Below are positions 12,881 to 24,175 of a DNA stretch of 64,000 bases, in pieces (the stretch's first letter is position 1; the number at the start of each line of letters is the position of its first letter). A program made the translations under genes and the position numbers. The notes below the pieces were generated by a model. That model did no database searches. It was not told the DNA's origin and worked only from the letters and a program-made list of their open reading frames with translations. This DNA is from Allomyces arbusculus (Eukaryota > Blastocladiomycota > Blastocladiomycetes > Blastocladiales > Blastocladiaceae), in assembly GCA_027604705.1 (NCBI GenBank), contig JADHYV010000012.1, forward strand, positions 186,001 through 250,000. The letters run 5' to 3'.

Positions 12881-13627
12881 TCCTTAAAATGGTTGGCCCA
12901 AAAAAGCTGAGTTATGTTAGACTTGCAGGCAGGTGCTGCATGAGCACTGCCATGCTGAACTTGTCAAGCTTGCTGCCCACAGGTGAACCTTGAGTAAGTG
13001 GCACACATTCTAAATCAAGGCCTCAAGCAGTTTCCAAGACATGACATGATAAAACCACAAACGCGTAAATTACTTCATACCTGAGCGATAAAGTTGGATT
13101 TCATGCACATGAGATCATGCTCAGGCAACTGGTCCCCACCCAGGCCCTGGATAATCTCTTCATAGCCCTTGATTGTGTGGTACAGAAACAAGGGTGTCAC
13201 AAGTGCAACCGCATAAGACATCACCACCACCGCATCATTGAATCGTAGAAGCAAGAGCAAGGTGCAGGGTCACTTGACGATTACCTGTTGCAAGCACATT
13301 GACATGACCCCAGCAGGCATGTCCTCTTTGGACGTACTGGCCATGATGAAGTGTGCTTGTGCAATGCTCGCTGGGGCTGTCACACAAAGCCACCAGGTGG
13401 AGAGTGTAAAAAGATGTGCAAGAGATGTAGATCCGATTTGTGGGCATTTGCTGGCACTGGGACTTGGCAATGTGCATTGATTTGGGCATGGACGCACTGC
13501 TGTTTTATACTCATAGGCACAAGCAGCACGACTCACCAAATTTTTTTGGGAGTGACCACAGGTGCAGCATTGTGTGCTGCAATGAACAAGGAGTGTGACA
13601 CCACAGCATTGTTCATTTCAATTCCAC

Positions 13628-14015
13628 ATTGGGAGCAAAGCAAGAAGGATTGGGAGGGATGGGAGATGGCTCTTGCATTTGCAACAAGGAATGGTGGTGT
13701 GCACCAAAACCTAGTAGGGCGAAGTGGAATAGCGCCTGTTGATTGAGAGCAAGTTGAGCAGGAGTCTTGCAGGAACAATCCTGTGTCACTGATGGTTTGG
13801 GAGCAATCTGGATATGGCTCCTCCAGTTTGCTGAGGGGAACAATGGTGTACAGCAGCAATTTGAGAGTGACATGAAGGCAGCACCTCATGAATGGGAGCA
13901 ATCTGGAAATGACCCTGGTCTTCAAAGAGGGAGTGATCCTATCTGTGCTGATAGTTTGAGAGCAAACTGCCAGTTGCACAGAGGGAATAATCGTGCATCC
14001 GCCACCACTTTGGGG
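13628..14015. repeat. Imperfect short repeat, core TTTGGGAGCAATCTGG
   Basis: Related blocks begin near 13629, 13743, 13796, 13859, 13891 and 13954. The core varies between TTGGGAGCAATCTGG, TTGAGAGCAAACTG and TTTGAGAGTGACAT, and is often followed by a GGGARYAATSNTG-like second box. Spacing of several copies is about 55-64 nt. Copies are diverged, so this is an old tandem duplication, a satellite remnant or a cluster of protein-binding sites. Confidence 0.55.
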
Positions 14016-14148
14016 TAGCACAATGCAACGACTGAATGACTGTGTTTGACGCTCAGGAGCAAAATGGGAGTGGCTCTCGTTGTTGGCCATCTCTCTGCTG
14101 GGATCGCCAATGGGTTGCGCACGCTTGTTGCTCCACTCTGATGCTGAT

Positions 14149-14160
14149 GCATATATATAA
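14149..14160 (+). promoter_or_regulatory. TATA-like element before the USP-like fragment
   Basis: GCATATATATAA lies about 30-40 nt before the first in-frame ATG of the ubiquitin-protease-like frame. It is the best TATA match near any protein start in the window, but expression is unproven. Confidence 0.35.
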
Positions 14161-14190
14161 TGGTGCACGCCCACCCCTCAATGGAACAGC

Positions 14191-14541
14191 ATGTGCGCCA
14201 TGACGTCCAAAGTCCTCAACTACCACAACACATTCCTGGTCGAAGTTGCCACAGCAGCCGCGATTTGCAAACAATTGACACATGCTGCAAAAATTGCTGC
14301 GACAAAGCAGGACAAGCAGGCCAAGGCTGTGGCAGCCAAAAAGGATGCCAGCAAGCGCTCCAAGGCTGTTGCCAACAAGGCGGCTGGATCTAAGAACAAG
14401 GCCGCCAGTACTGGTGGTTCTCTGATGGGAAATGGAAAGGCCACAGTGACTTCCAGTCATGCCAACAACACAAGTGCAGTCACTTGTGTGCCCACCAGGG
14501 AGCTGATTGGGTTCAAGAACCTTGGCAACAACTGCTACCAG
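14191..14541 (+). pseudogene. Truncated ubiquitin-specific-protease-like gene start
   Basis: An ATG opens about 117 codons: a Lys/Ala-rich segment (KQDKQAKAVAAKKDASKRSK) followed by ELIGFKNLGNNCYQ. The latter matches the catalytic Cys box of C19 ubiquitin proteases (consensus GLxNLGNTCYMNA). A GTATGC donor follows directly at about 14542. Nothing like the rest of a USP domain, in particular the His box, is found in the following 2 kb. Likely a gene fragment with decayed or absent 3' exons. A complete USP gene of different sequence sits at 41.6-43.6 kb. Confidence 0.45.
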
Positions 14542-15600
14542 GTATGCCAGCAGCTCTCACTGTTTATTCCATGCATGTGAGGAAATGGACAAACCATGAC
14601 AATGAACCCATATTTCTCCCTTGTCTCCACCCAAGAATGCTGGACATTGGAGAGGGGGTGAGGGAGTGAGGTGGTTTGATTGAGTTGATTGTGGAGCCAT
14701 GTTGTATATAGTTTGTTTCTTCACATTCCAGTGCTGAATTTAATGGACTTTGGTCCTTTTATGAGTTTCAACGTTGCACCTTTGCAACAATGCCAGAGGA
14801 TGTGTTGTGTCAGGGTCAGACAAATGAAATTCTTAATTTCCAGCACTGGCCTATCTGTTCTGTTTTGTGTTCAAAGTCAGCCGCTTTGGTTACTCTTGTC
14901 CATGGCCATGGTACGCGTCTTGTCCACCCAGTTGTTACTCTCACGTCGTTGCTTTTCGTGTCATGCCCACTCGATTGCTGCTCCCTTGTCTCTGTGATCC
15001 TGCTGCTCACCATCAGATGCCCTCCCTCCCTGACGTTAGTGGACGAGGAGGGGTAAATATGGCTTTGGTTACTCGATTCAGGCCTTCCAAGGGTGCCTAA
15101 TCTGCATGCCAAGGCCCCAATTCACAGTCGCACCACACCGTGGGCGGCAAAGCATAATAGAGAAGCGCTTGAAAGATGTGGCCTGTTTGGGGTTTGGCCA
15201 CTGCAACAAACGAACTGCTGCAATGGGACCTGGCAAGTCGTCAGTGTGGTTGTTGGCTGCTGTGGAGAAAATTTGGCCTGATGAATACAGTAATCCAATA
15301 TGCCCCAGCGCGCGGGGGTCTCATATTATTCAAAAAGGACACCAACTATGCCTCATCTTCACAGGTCTCAATAATGTGGAACAGCACATCATATCGGTGC
15401 TCTGCACAAGCGCACAGCCATGCTCACATAGCACAACCTCACCCAGGCCGTCGCGCAGGAGCGTACAGGATGCGCGGCCCGCAGTCGCTCTCGCTGCGGC
15501 CGCCGCCCCTGTTCGCTGGCGCGATGCGCGTCGTATTTGATGGTTGTTGTGTTTTTGCGATTGTCCTGCTTATTGGCAAACAATACCACTGGCCACGCCT

Positions 15601-16412
15601 GTGATGGTCAGCAAGCCTTTGACACCCAAACCGCATCACTTGAACAGGCGTCAATGATACCCTCGAGGTAAAGTGTTAGATAGATTTCTGACATCGCGAA
15701 CGTAAGGCGAGATGGCATGGTCATTAACCATAACTGGCTGAAAGGCTGTGGCTGGATCAAATTCCGGTCCGAATGGGAGAAGGTTATCCTTAAACTTACT
15801 GATCGAAAACCCCGCCTTCCGACTAACTTGACCGGGTTTATATTTGCTTGACGAGAGATCATTGCCGACTTGGGTGAGCTCTCCCACCCCAATAAGTTTC
15901 GCTCCACCTTCATAATTTTTGCTCGCCCTTTTGCTGACCAACTTGACCTCCAGCTCGACAAAATCTCGTCAGCACAGCGCGTTATATTGCTCCCATCATT
16001 CAGGCAAGTTCCATCGTTCCATCGTTATATTTTTGCTCAAGAAACCACATCCCGGAAAAAGGAGCGCTTCAGTAATGGCGCCACAGCAGCAAGAGGCTGT
16101 CCAGGTCTGCCACCACTTCCTGGAGGTGATGGAGAGTGTGACACGATCTGGAAAAATGAGACGGGAACGACCTTTCGTGGGGTGAACACACTGGAGGACA
16201 TACTTTCGTGACCGTCGGCGTCAGAATTGGGCCGTACGGTTGTCGCGACACGCGATAGAGGCGAAAGGGTGGGTGGACGCAGTTCTTCCTTGCCGCTCTG
16301 CTCGTTGGAGATCTCAATCGTTTGCACTGGCACCGCGGATCCGCGCGATGGCAAAGTGGCAACCTTGTCCACCACCTCGAATCCAATCCGTGCGTCTATT
16401 CCTCCGGCTCCC
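15601..16412. other. Intergenic region with an unassigned minus-strand frame
   Basis: A minus-strand frame at 15651-15941 (KYKPGQVSRKAGFSISKFKD ... NTLPRGYH) looks more protein-like than its surroundings. Upstream it is open to a possible acceptor near 15969, with a CTGAC branch-like motif just before it. No family is recognised and no partner exon was found. The remaining bases lie downstream of the ValRS stop. Confidence 0.3.
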
Positions 16413-19400
16413 TCACCGCCGTCTCCCCGTCAACACCGGATGCTCTGGATCCAACACCGCCAACCGCTCCCGGAAACTCGCCAACTTCTTCTCGTCCCGC
16501 TCCCTTACCGCTGGCGGCACCCGCACCGCATACGACTCGCTCTTCATCATCGCTTGCATGTCCTCAATCCCGCGCGCGAGTTTCGCGACCAGCTTGGCAT
16601 TCGCTCCCGCAGCAGCGGGGGCTGCCGCGACCGCGCGCCCCGTGACGCGCAGATCCGGGTTCACGATGACAGGTGCAACGTGGTCGGCGGGCATCTCCAC
16701 CTGGACCGTGATTGACGGGAATTTACCCGCGCGCCGCGCAACCAGTGCTGCGTGCTCGTCCAATGCCGTAGCGAGATCCGCATTGCGCGTAACGACCACC
16801 AACGCATGCGCGCGATCCGCCGTCGGCGCGAGTTTCCGTCCCGCGCGCGCGACGCTCAAGATATTCTCAAACAGCGCGACATCACGCTCGCTCGGCGTCT
16901 TGATCCCCGGCCGCGCGACCGGCCGAGTCCCATCAAATAACGCCCCATGCAATTCAGACGCGAGGTGCGGCATCGCCGGCGCGAGCATCGCCACGGCGCG
17001 CTGGAACGCGTGCGCGAGGACAGCACGCGCGACAGGCGAGCTGGGCAAAGTCGGTTTGGCCCACTCGATGTAGGTGTCGGACAGGTCTTCGAGCAGGAAT
17101 TGCACGGCGGTCGTGGTTGCACGGCCGACGTGCAGGTGGTCGAACGAGGCGCGCCATGTGGAGTAGGCGGATTCGGCGCGGGAGAGAATCCACTTGTCGG
17201 CGAGAGTGAGCGGGGTGGACGGGGAGGTGAGGTCGGGGGTTGGGTCGGAAGGGGTGGGCAGGTATTGCGAGACGAATTTGGCCGTGTTGTAGAGCTTGTT
17301 GGCAACGTGCGAGTTGGAGACGACTTTGTTGATGTCGAGGTTGATTTGGCGCGACTAGATGATGGAGAATTGGTAACCGGATGAGCTGGTCCGCGCTGTT
17401 ATGCACGATAAGAGGAGAGTGCTCTTACCGACGCAAACTCGAGCAACGTCAATCGCAACGCGTCAGCACCGCAGCTTGGAATTCCTTTGGGGAACTGCTT
17501 GCGCATTAACTGCTGGCTCCTATCCACCCACCCAAACCGCTGCACTGTCAGCCATCATCCCATCGTCCACTTGCTCAATCGAACCCGTACCGCTTGATTT
17601 CGTGCGCGGGCAAATTGCCCGCCGTCAAATCGTCGAGCAGCGCATCGAGCGGCCGTCCCTCAATCACGTGCATCGGGTCGATCACATTACCGAGCGATTT
17701 GCTCATTTTCCGGCCCTGCGCATCGCGCACCATGCCGTGCATCAAGACTCTGCGGAACGGCACTTGGCCCGTGAGCTCGACGCAGAGCATGGCCATGCGC
17801 GCGACCCAGAAGAACAAAATGTCCTGGCCAGTTTCCAAGAGATCGGTCGGGTAGTTGACCTAGACAAACAATCGATGGAGGTCAATGGACAATTCGACAC
17901 GGATCGGGATTCGAGGAGCACCGTACCAGCTGCTTCAAATCCGTCACGTCCGCATCTGGATTCGTCGCCGACAACGGCAACAGTGCCGACGAAAACCACG
18001 TATCGAGCACGTCCTCGTCCTGCACCCACACCCCATCCTTGTTCGGCACCTCCTTGGCGACTACCCACTCGCCCTCCCCACCAGCGCGAAACGCCGGAAT
18101 TCGGTGCCCCCACCACATTTGCCGCGAAATACACCAGTCGTGCATATTTTCGAGCCAAGTCCGCAACTCGCGATCTGCCCAGGCATCGGCCAGCGTCAAC
18201 TCGCCTGCATTGAGCTTAGCCAATACCTTTTGCGCCATGGGCGCACACCGGACATACCACTGCGGGACGACGCGCGGCTCGAGAATGTCGCCAGACCGCG
18301 AACACACGGCGAGCCGCATCGCGTGCGGCTCGACGCGGTCGTACACGCCCGCCTCGGTCAACATATCCACGACGCGCGACCGCGCCGCGAACCGGTCAAC
18401 ACCGACCAGCTCAGGCACACCGCACGCGGGCGTGAGCCGACCTTTCCCATCAAACAAGTCGATCCAGGTGGTCTCGTCAATCGCGTGCCGTTTCGCAATC
18501 GCATAGTCGTTGGCGTCGTGCGCCGGCGTGATTTTCACGGCCCCCGTGCCAAACTCCGGGTCGACGTGGTCGTCAGCGACCACCGGAATTCGGCGGCCGG
18601 ACAGCGGGTGGACCAGGTCGCGACCGATGAGGTGCGCGTACCGCGTGTCCGTTGGGTGGACCGCGACCGCCGCGTCGCCCAACATCGTTTCCACCCGAGT
18701 CGTCGCGACCGTTACGAATATCCCATCGGTAGCGTCGGCAACGGGGTACCGGAAATAGTGCATTTCGCCAACTTTTGCACTGTGTCCACTGGGTGTAGGT
18801 ACGGCCGTGGGACCGTCGATTGTCAGGTACTCGACTTCCATGTCGGAAATGGCCGTTTCGAGCGCCGGGCACCAGTGGACCAGCCGTGTCGCGCGGTAGA
18901 TGAGTCCGCGGCGCGACAGTTCGAGAAACGCGTCGGTGACGATTCGGGACCGCGGCGCATCGAGCGTGAAGTAGGCGTCGGGCCAGGAAAACGAGGCGCC
19001 GAGCGCGCGCAACTGGTGGTGGATGTGGTCGCCGTGCGCGTCTTTCCAGGACCAGACGCGCGAGAGGAAGGCGTCGCGACCGAGCTCGTGGCGGGTTTTC
19101 TGAAGAGCGAACGGTCGGCCAGGTCAGTCGGGGCGACTCGCAAATCGGAACACATGGAGCAGCAGGCGCACCCCTTCCGTCTTGGCCAACTGCTTCTCGA
19201 CTACTGTCTGCGTCGCGATCCCCGCATGGTCGGTCCCCGGAATCCACCGCACTGACTTGCCGTGCATTTGGTGGTACCGCACGATCGCGTCCTGGATCGC
19301 CGTCGTCAGCGCGTGGCCGCAGTGCAGTCGGCCAGTCACGTTGGGCGGCGGGAAGACCATGACAAAGTCGTCGTTTTCCGTCGATGAGCGTGTTGGGGTC

Positions 19401-19702
19401 AGGTCCTGCGCCCAAATCTGCTGCCACTTGGCCTCCACTGCGAGCTATGTCGGGGCCAAGAGGATAATCATGTTGGTCGAGGTGGTCGGTAGTGATCAGT
19501 GTTGATGGGCGAGTCGTACAGCTTGATACGGGCCCTGGAGGGGGGAGACGGGCTCGGGACTGGACGTGCTCGTCCATCGTGCGGATGCGCATCGCCATGG
19601 GGCAGATTGGTCTAGCAAGATGGCGGTGCAGCGCGTGGTTGCGCCGCGAGCTGCCGAGATTCGGCCCTGCACGGCTGTTGCTGTTAACCTGCTCAACCAC
19701 AT
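16413..19702 (-). CDS. Valyl-tRNA synthetase with mitochondrial-type presequence
   Basis: Six exons: 19702-19520, 19444-19172, 19099-17927, 17859-17591, 17519-17429 and 17354-16413; introns 67-75 nt; 976 residues. A class I synthetase that charges tRNA-Val. The ATP-binding HIGH box is [15 protein letters not shown] in exon 2, the CP1 editing domain fills exon 3 ([28 protein letters not shown]), and KMSKS is [10 protein letters not shown] in exon 4. The anticodon-binding domain and a C-terminal coiled arm follow. Exon 1 encodes about 50 Arg/Ser/Thr-rich residues with almost no acids before the enzyme starts, which reads as a mitochondrial targeting sequence. No second ATG separates it from the core, so this is either a mitochondrial enzyme or a dual-targeted one using a non-AUG start. 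Yeast makes both forms from a single VAS1 gene. Confidence 0.93.
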
Positions 19703-19979
19703 CTTGAACAGCTTGTGCTGGCCGCCAAAATTGGTGCTGGTCGTTCTGGATCCAAGGCAACTAGTGTCGTCGCGGTGGTGCTCGAAAACTGGTACTATTC
19801 TGTGGAGCCAGTCGAGGGGTTGTTGGTTGATCACCAGTGATCACCACACAAACTTGCAAATTCACACGACTCTGCCACCAGACACCATCAATCATTAACA
19901 CTCCAGAAACAACACCAAATTGGCCATCTCCAACAAATCCAAACGCGCAAATTCGCAGCGGAAAGGTATAAGCATTAAC

Positions 19980-21276
19980 TCAAATCAAGCTGTCCATGCG
20001 CGCAAATACACTCAACACGGCCGCGACCACCTCGAGCTGCGACACCCCATTGATCCGACACTCCTGTCCCGCGACCACCGAATCGTCCCACCGCGAGAAT
20101 GCGGCAAGCACGTCCTCGGCGCGCGACCACGCCGATTCGCGCTCGCCGAGCGTCGGCAATCGCGCGAGGACATTCTCCAAGACGTTGCCCGCATGCGCCG
20201 CTGCGACCAACGCGATCGTGCGCAACGGGTGCTCGCGCGCGGGCCAGTTGGCCGATCCGGGGTTCGTGCGCAAACAGGTGACGACGCGCGCAACGACGGT
20301 CTCCTTGGCGGTCGCGTCGGCGACCGGGTGCGTGGCCATGTCGAAGAGGACGAAGTTGCGTTTTTCGGTACGCAGGACGCCCTTGTCGACGAGGCCCTTG
20401 GCTAAGCGTTCACGGACTTGCCGCAGCTGGTAGGAGACGCGCAGAATGTTCCATGTTTCGCCTACGTGGAGACACCACGGTGGGTGAGCGGGAGCGGACA
20501 CGGTCGGATTCAGATTCAGAATTGCCGAGGGGTACGGTACCACTGAGCAGGTCCATCCAGGTTGCGACACCCCATGTCTCGCCGCGTGGTAAGCCCGCTG
20601 GTCCTGTTGATGCTGCTGATGCCGCACCATTACTCGCCGGCGTCGTTGTCGCAGCAACAGGTTGGCCCGTAATCGCCGCAAATCCGGCCGTGACGGTGCC
20701 CGTAGCCCCACCGGTATAGTTTCCGTCCTGCGTCTGCCGCATGAGCCTGAGCGTCTCGTCCAACAGCACCTCGCCTGTTGGCCGCGTCGAAATAACAATA
20801 ATCGGGCGGTCCTGGAGCGCGAGAAACCGGCGTTCGGGCACAGGCACCATGGCAATTCGCCCACGCAGTGCGAGTTCCATGAGAATGCACCCGCGCAGAA
20901 CGTAGGACAACGAGTCGTTCCAGAACGACAGGTAGCCCTGCTTGTCCTTGAGCCCGAGCAGCAAGACCTCTTCCATGAGCGTGAGCCGTGGGGGTCGCAC
21001 GCCGTCGTAGTCGAGATCGTCGCCCGCGAGGATTTCAGTCGGGTCGTAGGCGACACGTTTGCCGTCGGCAGTCACGGCGGTGACCGACATGGCGCGCGCT
21101 GGGTGTGGTGCAGTTGAAGGGGCCGCGGACGCAGAGAAACCGGGACTCGACGCGGCCGAAGGGGTCGCCAAGTCGGGCTCGCTGCGCGTGCCGTCGCTCG
21201 TGAGCGCCGACAGGCCGCCGTAGCTGCCGCTGCCGCCGGCGCCGGTCCTGCGGCGGTGCGTGAGGCCGGCCGACAT
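19980..21276 (-). CDS. VPS74: Golgi phosphoprotein Vps74/GOLPH3
   Basis: Two exons, 21276-20541 and 20461-19980, joined across a 79-nt intron (GTACCG...TAG); 405 residues. Vps74/GOLPH3 binds PI4P on Golgi membranes and packages glycosyltransferases into COPI vesicles. The GPP34 domain is unmistakable: LTLMEEVLLLGLKDKQGY, SFWNDSLSYVLRGCILMEL, WMDLLSG joined to GETWNILRVSYQLRQVRERL, then LVDKGVLRTEKRNFVLFDM. An Ala/Ser/Gly/Thr-rich insertion separates LLDETLRLMRQTQ from WMDLLSG and makes the protein longer than yeast Vps74 (345). The N-terminal ~75 residues are basic and low-complexity, as in relatives. It is divergent from the M28 peptidase gene, with 581 bp between starts. Confidence 0.95.
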
Positions 21277-21857
21277 GGCGAAGCAGGGGTGGGGTTGGTC
21301 GGTCGCAGGTGCGCGGATCAGGACACGCCGCGGGTGCCGGGTTGGTCGAGGCTCCGGCGGGGGCGATTCGAGGCGAGCTCGCGGGCGGGTCAGGTGCAAA
21401 TCGTGCGGGTGCGACGGTCGCGACGGTGCTGGTCGCGGTGGTGCAGGTGGTGGTGCAGCGTGGTGTCGAGCGGGCGTGCGGTCGACCCAGTCGCGTCGGC
21501 CGGCTGCAGCGTGGTGCAGCGAAGGTCGGTGCGCGCCGCAAGCGGTGGCTTTCTTTTGGCGGTTTGCCAAGGCCGAACTCCACTTTGGCTCGGTCACGTC
21601 ACAGCACGCGCGGGTCGCGAGTGACACGTGAGTACTGCTGAGCTGTCTCGCACGCTCCCACGCGTCGGCCACCGCCTGTCCGCGTCTTCTCCCGCGGGCT
21701 CGCCCGACGGCCGACGACGACGCTGATGACGACGACGCCATCGCCCTTCTTCTCTCCCTTCTCCCGGTCGCTGCCAAGCTCCCGCACTCGACACCCCCCG
21801 CCTGCGACCTGTACTCCTCGCACCCCCCACTGCACGCCCAACAACACGCAATTCACC
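21277..21857. promoter_or_regulatory. Divergent promoter region, VPS74 and M28 peptidase
   Basis: 581 bp between two start codons pointing away from each other. GC-rich, with no clear TATA box. A frame in phase with the peptidase opens at 21726, but it would place 44 extra residues in front of a good signal peptide. Confidence 0.5.
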
Positions 21858-23659
21858 ATGACGCGCCGCCGCCAGTTCCCGCTCCTGGCGCTCCTTTTGG
21901 CCCTCGCCTTCCTGGGTTTCCAGTACGCCGCGCCCGTGACCGCGCGCCATGCCGCCGCGCCGCTCGGCATTTACGGCGCTCTCGGCGACCAAATCGCCGT
22001 TGCGCTCGCGTCCCCAACGCAGCTGCTCGTCAATGGGCTTGCCATCTCCGATGTCGACCCGGCCGATACGACGCTCCTGGTCCTCGAACACGTGCCAATT
22101 GACGGGTCCGGCGCGCCCGAGCTCGTGAGCGCCGCCGCGTGGCACGACCAGACCGTGGTCGCGCTCGACCAGGCCGCTGAGCAACTCGTTTCGCGCGCGG
22201 GCACCGCGTCGTCGCTCGCGCTCCAGTCGGGTGTCGAAACGTGGACGGCGGCACCGCACGTGCGCGTCGTCGCTGCGTCCGCGAACCGCGCGACGCTTGT
22301 CGTTGCCGTGCCCAAGGCCCGTGTCGCCCTCACCGAAGGTCGCGAGATGGAACTCGCCGACTTGCTCCCGACGGCGGTCCTGCCTAACACACGCGTGACG
22401 CGCGTCGACGCCGACTCGGCCGCGACGACCGTGCGCTCGGCGCCCGTGCCGCACCGGCTCGTCGAATTGTTGCGCAAGCCCAAGAAGCCGACGCGCGGGG
22501 ATAAGCGGATTCGCGCGATGCTCAAGAAGACCACGATTCCGGAAATGCGGGCCGATGTCGAGTGGTTGACGGGGGAAGACCCGAATTCGCCGCTGACCAC
22601 GCGGCATTCGTTGAGTGAAGGCCACTTGGTCGCGGCCAAGTGGATGCGCGAGCAAATGACCAAGTACGGGTGTGATACGGTCGAGTTTATGGAGTTTCGC
22701 GACGGGTACGGGCCGAATGTGATCTGTACGATTGAGGGAACGGATTTGCCGGACGAGCATGTGGTGTTGGGCGCGCACTTGGATTCGCGCGGGTCGGTGT
22801 TCTGGCCATATTCTCGCGCGCCAGGTGGGGATGACGACGGGTACGTTTTTTATTGTCCACCCGTCTTTGTTGCGATCCGACGCTGATCACTATCGCCCTA
22901 TGGGTACGAATGATCACAGGAGCGGCACGGCCATGATTCTTAACTTCATGCGCGTCCTGCACTCGAGCAAGCTGCGCCTGCGCCGCACGCTCAAGGTCAT
23001 CTCCTTTGCAGGCGAGGAGCAAGGGCTGATCGGGTCCAAGGCCTACGCGCGCTCCGCTCGCGAGCGTGGTGACAAGATCATTTGGATGTTGCAAGGTGAC
23101 ATGCTCGCCTACCGCAAGCCGGGAGAGCCGCTGCAGTGCGGGTTGCCCGACCGGTACATGACCCCCGAGGCCAACTTGGTCGTGCGCAAGGTATGTGGGG
23201 AGGTGGGGCGCCTTGCTTTTTTTTTGCGCACAAGCGAGAATGCTAACCAGCCAGGATTATGTAGGTTGCGGAGGTGTACGTGCCCGAGGTGCAGGTCGGT
23301 TCGACGTCGGCGTGCTGCTCGGATCACCAGAGGTGCGTGGCGATTATTGCATTGGTTCGACCCAGGACGATTAACTGACTGTCGTGCCGTGCTCTAGTTT
23401 CTTTGAGCTCGGATTTGCGAGCACGCAGATCTTTGAGCGCAACGGGCCGATTGCCGACCCAATGTACCACAACTCGGGCGACCTGGTGCGTCTTCCTCTT
23501 TTGCACCTGGTTTGCACGCATTGTTACGGCGACTGATGATCCTGTGACCGATTCTTGGTGTAGTCGCGCCGCACGGGATACGACTACGAGCAGTTGCAGG
23601 CGCTCGCACGCGTCGCGCTCGCCACAACCATGGTCGTGGCTGAAATTGCCGAGCCATAG
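21858..23659 (+). CDS. Secreted M28-family zinc aminopeptidase
   Basis: Five exons: 21858-22840, 22920-23190, 23265-23332, 23398-23485 and 23564-23659; introns 65-79 nt; 501 residues. The start is chosen because a classic signal peptide follows at once (FPLLALLLALAFLGFQYA). After a ~220-residue prodomain the M28 fold has every expected ligand: His and Asp in VVLGAHLDS, Asp in GGDDDGSGTA (made by joining exons 1 and 2), the catalytic and metal Glu pair in SFAGEEQGLIGS, Asp in LQGDMLAY and His in CCSDHQS (joined across exons 3 and 4). Such enzymes trim N-terminal residues from peptides outside the cell or in the vacuole. The chain ends soon after the last ligand block, with no extra C-terminal domain. 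Confidence 0.92.
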
Positions 23660-24175
23660 ATTGTTCTCCACCTGCCAGTTTTGCAAAGTGGTGGATGCCG
23701 TCGCATTACTTGCGAACCATGCCCAATTGTGTCGTGCAACAACGGCGACCAGCGAGCTGGTCTTGCAGCATTGACCCCCCCCCCCCCTCTCCCCCATGAA
23801 ATGAATTCTCATTTCGTTACCGAACTTCCGTATCAGCGCCGTGAATGAACCTTTGGCCGCGGAAGTGGAGAATTGAGTGAGAAGACAGGAAGCAGGAACG
23901 AAAAGAATGGTAGACTAGCATCCACGTCACTGATATTACCCCTCGCTGATGCGAGCCGAGCCACCTGGAAATGGCGCCGCTGACCCCACGTGTTGGATCC
24001 AAACACCAACGTGAACGCGACGCGATCAACCAACTTCGCCACCACCATCAACCGCACCGTCAACCGCACCGCCACCTACACATTGGCCAACGTCAACCTC
24101 GTTGCTGCCCGACCAGCCCGCTGCAACGCCCTCGACTGCCCGCATTCGGCAGGACCCGACGCATCAAGCTCAATC
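23660..24175. other. Intergenic region with a poly-C tract
   Basis: Between the M28 peptidase stop and the Tom20-SET start, both on +. A run of about 12 C lies near 23775-23787. The open frame that runs into exon 1 of the next gene from 23971-23990 lacks motifs and is probably leader. Confidence 0.5.

Larger units (their letters stand above)
11890..15600. other. Lower-GC island with broken reading frames
   Basis: Composition changes abruptly: GC drops to roughly half, CA/TG dinucleotides become frequent, and the long open frames typical of the rest of the window disappear. On the minus strand between about 12.9 and 12.0 kb short frames in different phases read like parts of one protein. One reads like a leucine-rich repeat (NSLKRLDVSGN), and next to it in another phase is NLHKLIFQDVDL. 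A degenerate short repeat lies at 13.6-14.0 kb and a ubiquitin-protease-like start at 14.19 kb. I found no terminal inverted repeat, target-site duplication, transposase or reverse-transcriptase motif. Best described as a decayed insertion or gene graveyard of unknown origin. Confidence 0.5.

Noticed and set aside
11890-15600. Island interpreted as a transposon
   Set aside because: No terminal repeats, target duplication, transposase, integrase or reverse-transcriptase motif could be recognised, so no element type is claimed.
21726-21857. Upstream start of the M28 peptidase
   Set aside because: It would bury the signal peptide behind 44 Pro/Ser/Thr-rich residues; the ATG at 21858 gives a normal signal peptide.
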